NCBI GenBank assembly: GCA_018065815.1
Contig: JAGHSP010000225.1
Span: 1 to 14,387 of the forward strand
From: Candidatus Sodaliphilus limicaballi
GTDB taxonomy: Bacteria > Bacteroidota > Bacteroidia > Bacteroidales > Muribaculaceae
Direction: 5' to 3'
Length of the DNA stretch: 14,387 nt
Part shown: positions 12,842 to 14,387 of the stretch, piece by piece
How positions within the stretch are numbered: the stretch's first letter is position 1
Layout of the letters: each line of letters opens with the position of its first letter
The notes under the pieces: model-generated
Seen by the model: the letters and a program-made list of their open reading frames with translations, nothing else
Told to the model about the DNA's origin: nothing
Databases searched by the model: none
Made by a program: the position numbers and the translations under genes

Positions 12842-14359
12842 TTATTTTTTCACCATACGCCAGCCGTCGGCACCATTGATCTTCTTGCCGGCTGCCTTGA
12901 GCTCCTTCACGTAGTCAAGGATGTGCTCGCCATACTTCACCTCATCGACCCACAGGCGTTTTGCATCTTTGAATGACTGCATGTAGTCACCACCGTTGGC
13001 AAGGTAGTCGATAGTTGCTACGTTGTAGATCTTCTTGGGATCAATATTCTTGCCGTTGATCTTTGCGGTAAGGAGCTCGCCTTTGTCGTTGAACGTAGCG
13101 CTGAGTTCCTTGCTCACGCAGTCACCGCCACGGCCTGCCATCACCTTGAGTGCATCGATAAGGCCCTGGCCTGTAATCTCAAGCACCACGTAACGGTTGT
13201 CGAAGGGGAACATCGAGCCGATGAGTCCCTCGCTTACCATACCCTCGGGCATGTTCACGCGGATACCGCCCTTGTTCATGATAGCGCAATCAACTTTCTT
13301 CACGCCCGAAATCTTGCGTATGATTTCAAGAGAAGCGTCGCTCACCCAGTTCTGCAGGGGAGCCTCGCTGTTCTTCATCGCGCGTGCGCTCTCGCTCACG
13401 GGCAGGTTCATGAGTGAATCCACACCCTGACGATAGGGCTTAAGCCAGTTGTCCATTGCCACATATTTCTTGGCTGCCTCGTCCCAGGTCTTATCTACAG
13501 CAATCTGGTTATACACAACCTTGCCAGTTTCGAGGTCGAGGTCGTAGGTTGACACGATTTTGCCCCACTTGCCGTTCTGACCCACTGTGATAGGTTTGCC
13601 GTCGGCATTCATTACGGTTGCCTCGGGGGTGCCGGGCTTAACGGTCGAGTGAGAGTGACCGCCTATCACGAGGTCAATGTAGTGGCTAGACTTTACCACG
13701 TCCTGATCGTTAGGTTCGCCGGGAGCATCACTCACATAACCGATGTGCGAGAGCATCACCACGTAGTCAACCTTCTGCACCTCCTTGAGATACTTGGCAG
13801 TGGCGTCGGCAACGTCTATCGAAGGCAGGTAACGCAGTCCCTTATAGTTCTTGTCGCTCACGAGGCCGGCAGGCTGCACATTGATGCCCATCACAGCCAC
13901 ACGCTTGTCGCCGAATGCCTTGATCATGTATGGCTTAACCAGACCAGCCATCTTTGTGTCGCTGAAGTCATAGTTTGCGCTCAGCAGTTCAGCCTTCACG
14001 TTCTTGTAGTAGTGGTAAGTGCTGTCGATGCCATTGTCCATCTCGTGGTTACCCCATATCACTGCATCATAGCCCAGACTGTCGATAACAGCATATTCAA
14101 CCGCACCGCCATAGAGCGAGAAGTAAACGTTGCCCTGAACCGCATCACCAGCGTGAAGCGTCATGGTGTACTTGTTCTCGCTGCGCACCTTGTCATAGAT
14201 AGCACGACGACGCAGCGCGCCGCCTTTATTGTCACTAGCAGGGTCTATCTGGCTGTGAGTGTCGTTTACAGCAATGATAGTCACATGCTCAGCCTGCACC
14301 GCAGGAGCCAAAGCCATCGCAGCAAGGCCAATAATGAAAATGTGCTTTAATGTCTTCAT
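12842..14359 (-). CDS. Periplasmic 5'-nucleotidase / UshA-type metallophosphohydrolase
   Basis: This encodes 505 residues. The signal peptide MKTLKHIFIIGLAAMALAPAVQA (cleavage after A23) sends it to the periplasm. The N-terminal metallophosphoesterase domain shows the di-metal motifs in order: NDTH at 32-35, GD at 71-72 (GDAVQG), GNHE at 103-106 (GNHEMDNG), a later SH (MLSHIG) and GGHSHS. The C-terminal 5'-nucleotidase domain (PF02872) shows NKGGIRVNMPEG and FPFDNRYVVLEITGQGL, plus the substrate-stacking region IYNVATIDYLANGGDYM. Both domains are complete, so it should hydrolyse extracytoplasmic nucleotides or 2',3'-cyclic nucleotides to nucleoside and phosphate; exact substrate is not readable. 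It is first in the minus-strand envelope cluster, 66 bp before the GH3 gene. Its promoter lies near or beyond the right edge; the 28 upstream bases hold only TAATTTG, one base short of a -7 box. Confidence 0.93.
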   Translation of the reverse strand: MKTLKHIFIIGLAAMALAPAVQAEHVTIIAVNDTHSQIDPASDNKGGALRRRAIYDKVRSENKYTMTLHAGDAVQGNVYFSLYGGAVEYAVIDSLGYDAVIWGNHEMDNGIDSTYHYYKNVKAELLSANYDFSDTKMAGLVKPYMIKAFGDKRVAVMGINVQPAGLVSDKNYKGLRYLPSIDVADATAKYLKEVQKVDYVVMLSHIGYVSDAPGEPNDQDVVKSSHYIDLVIGGHSHSTVKPGTPEATVMNADGKPITVGQNGKWGKIVSTYDLDLETGKVVYNQIAVDKTWDEAAKKYVAMDNWLKPYRQGVDSLMNLPVSESARAMKNSEAPLQNWVSDASLEIIRKISGVKKVDCAIMNKGGIRVNMPEGMVSEGLIGSMFPFDNRYVVLEITGQGLIDALKVMAGRGGDCVSKELSATFNDKGELLTAKINGKNIDPKKIYNVATIDYLANGGDYMQSFKDAKRLWVDEVKYGEHILDYVKELKAAGKKINGADGWRMVKK

Positions 14360-14387
14360 AAATCAAATTATTTATAGATATTTATTA

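Noticed and set aside
13649..14350. Plus-strand ORF of 233 codons opposite the nucleotidase
   Set aside because: It is antisense to all metal-binding motifs of the nucleotidase and rich in His/Val as expected from complementing those codons.

Overview
The window is about 14.4 kb of a Bacteroidota chromosome, most likely order Bacteroidales (Muribaculaceae- or Prevotella-like; the genus cannot be fixed by eye). The main evidence is the promoter grammar. At least six genes are preceded by a TTG/TTTG box, a 19-20 nt spacer and TAnnTTTG, the Bacteroidota housekeeping promoter. The gene content agrees: a membrane-anchored AraC-type regulator with seven hydrophobic segments, a DUF4369/TlpA-type lipoprotein, a GH3-beta-lactamase fusion, and a ZapA gene paired with a small coiled-coil protein. 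I see no transposase, integrase, phage, plasmid or CRISPR signature, so this looks like ordinary chromosomal backbone with a few lineage-specific genes.

Layout. At 1-736 (minus strand) a small division operon encodes a ZapB-like coiled-coil protein and ZapA, followed by a possible 6S RNA cut by the left edge. Diverging from it is rsgA (898-1833, plus), a ribosome-assembly GTPase. A repeat- and palindrome-rich spacer leads to a small winged-helix gene (2047-2250, plus), closed by a strong intrinsic terminator. Convergent to that is the membrane AraC regulator (2355-3443, minus), whose upstream spacer holds a curious structured element with a tiny interrupted ORF. Next come two exported paralogs of unknown function (3809-4570 and 4824-5723, minus), each with its own promoter and downstream hairpin. 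They share a C-terminal core but have unrelated N-termini. Diverging from the second is purT (5853-7046, plus), the formate-dependent GAR transformylase of purine synthesis. Its 3' end overlaps an unrecognised gene on the minus strand (7024-7446) whose C-terminus is a tandem heptad repeat LACKGxK.

The right half (7662-14359) is a minus-strand envelope cluster, in transcription order: periplasmic 5'-nucleotidase/UshA-type phosphohydrolase, NagZ-type GH3 fused to a serine beta-lactamase-family domain, a TlpA-like thioredoxin lipoprotein (its ATG overlaps the GH3 stop), and an OprO/OprP-type porin. Together they suggest periplasmic scavenging or turnover of nucleotides and peptidoglycan fragments, with thiol chemistry and outer-membrane uptake. 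That joint role is inference from gene order.

The points most worth following up are the heptad-repeat protein, the domain-swapped paralog pair, the interrupted small ORF and structured element before the AraC gene, the candidate 6S RNA, and the near absence of 5' leaders on rsgA, the AraC gene and the GH3 fusion. I found no convincing large undescribed system.
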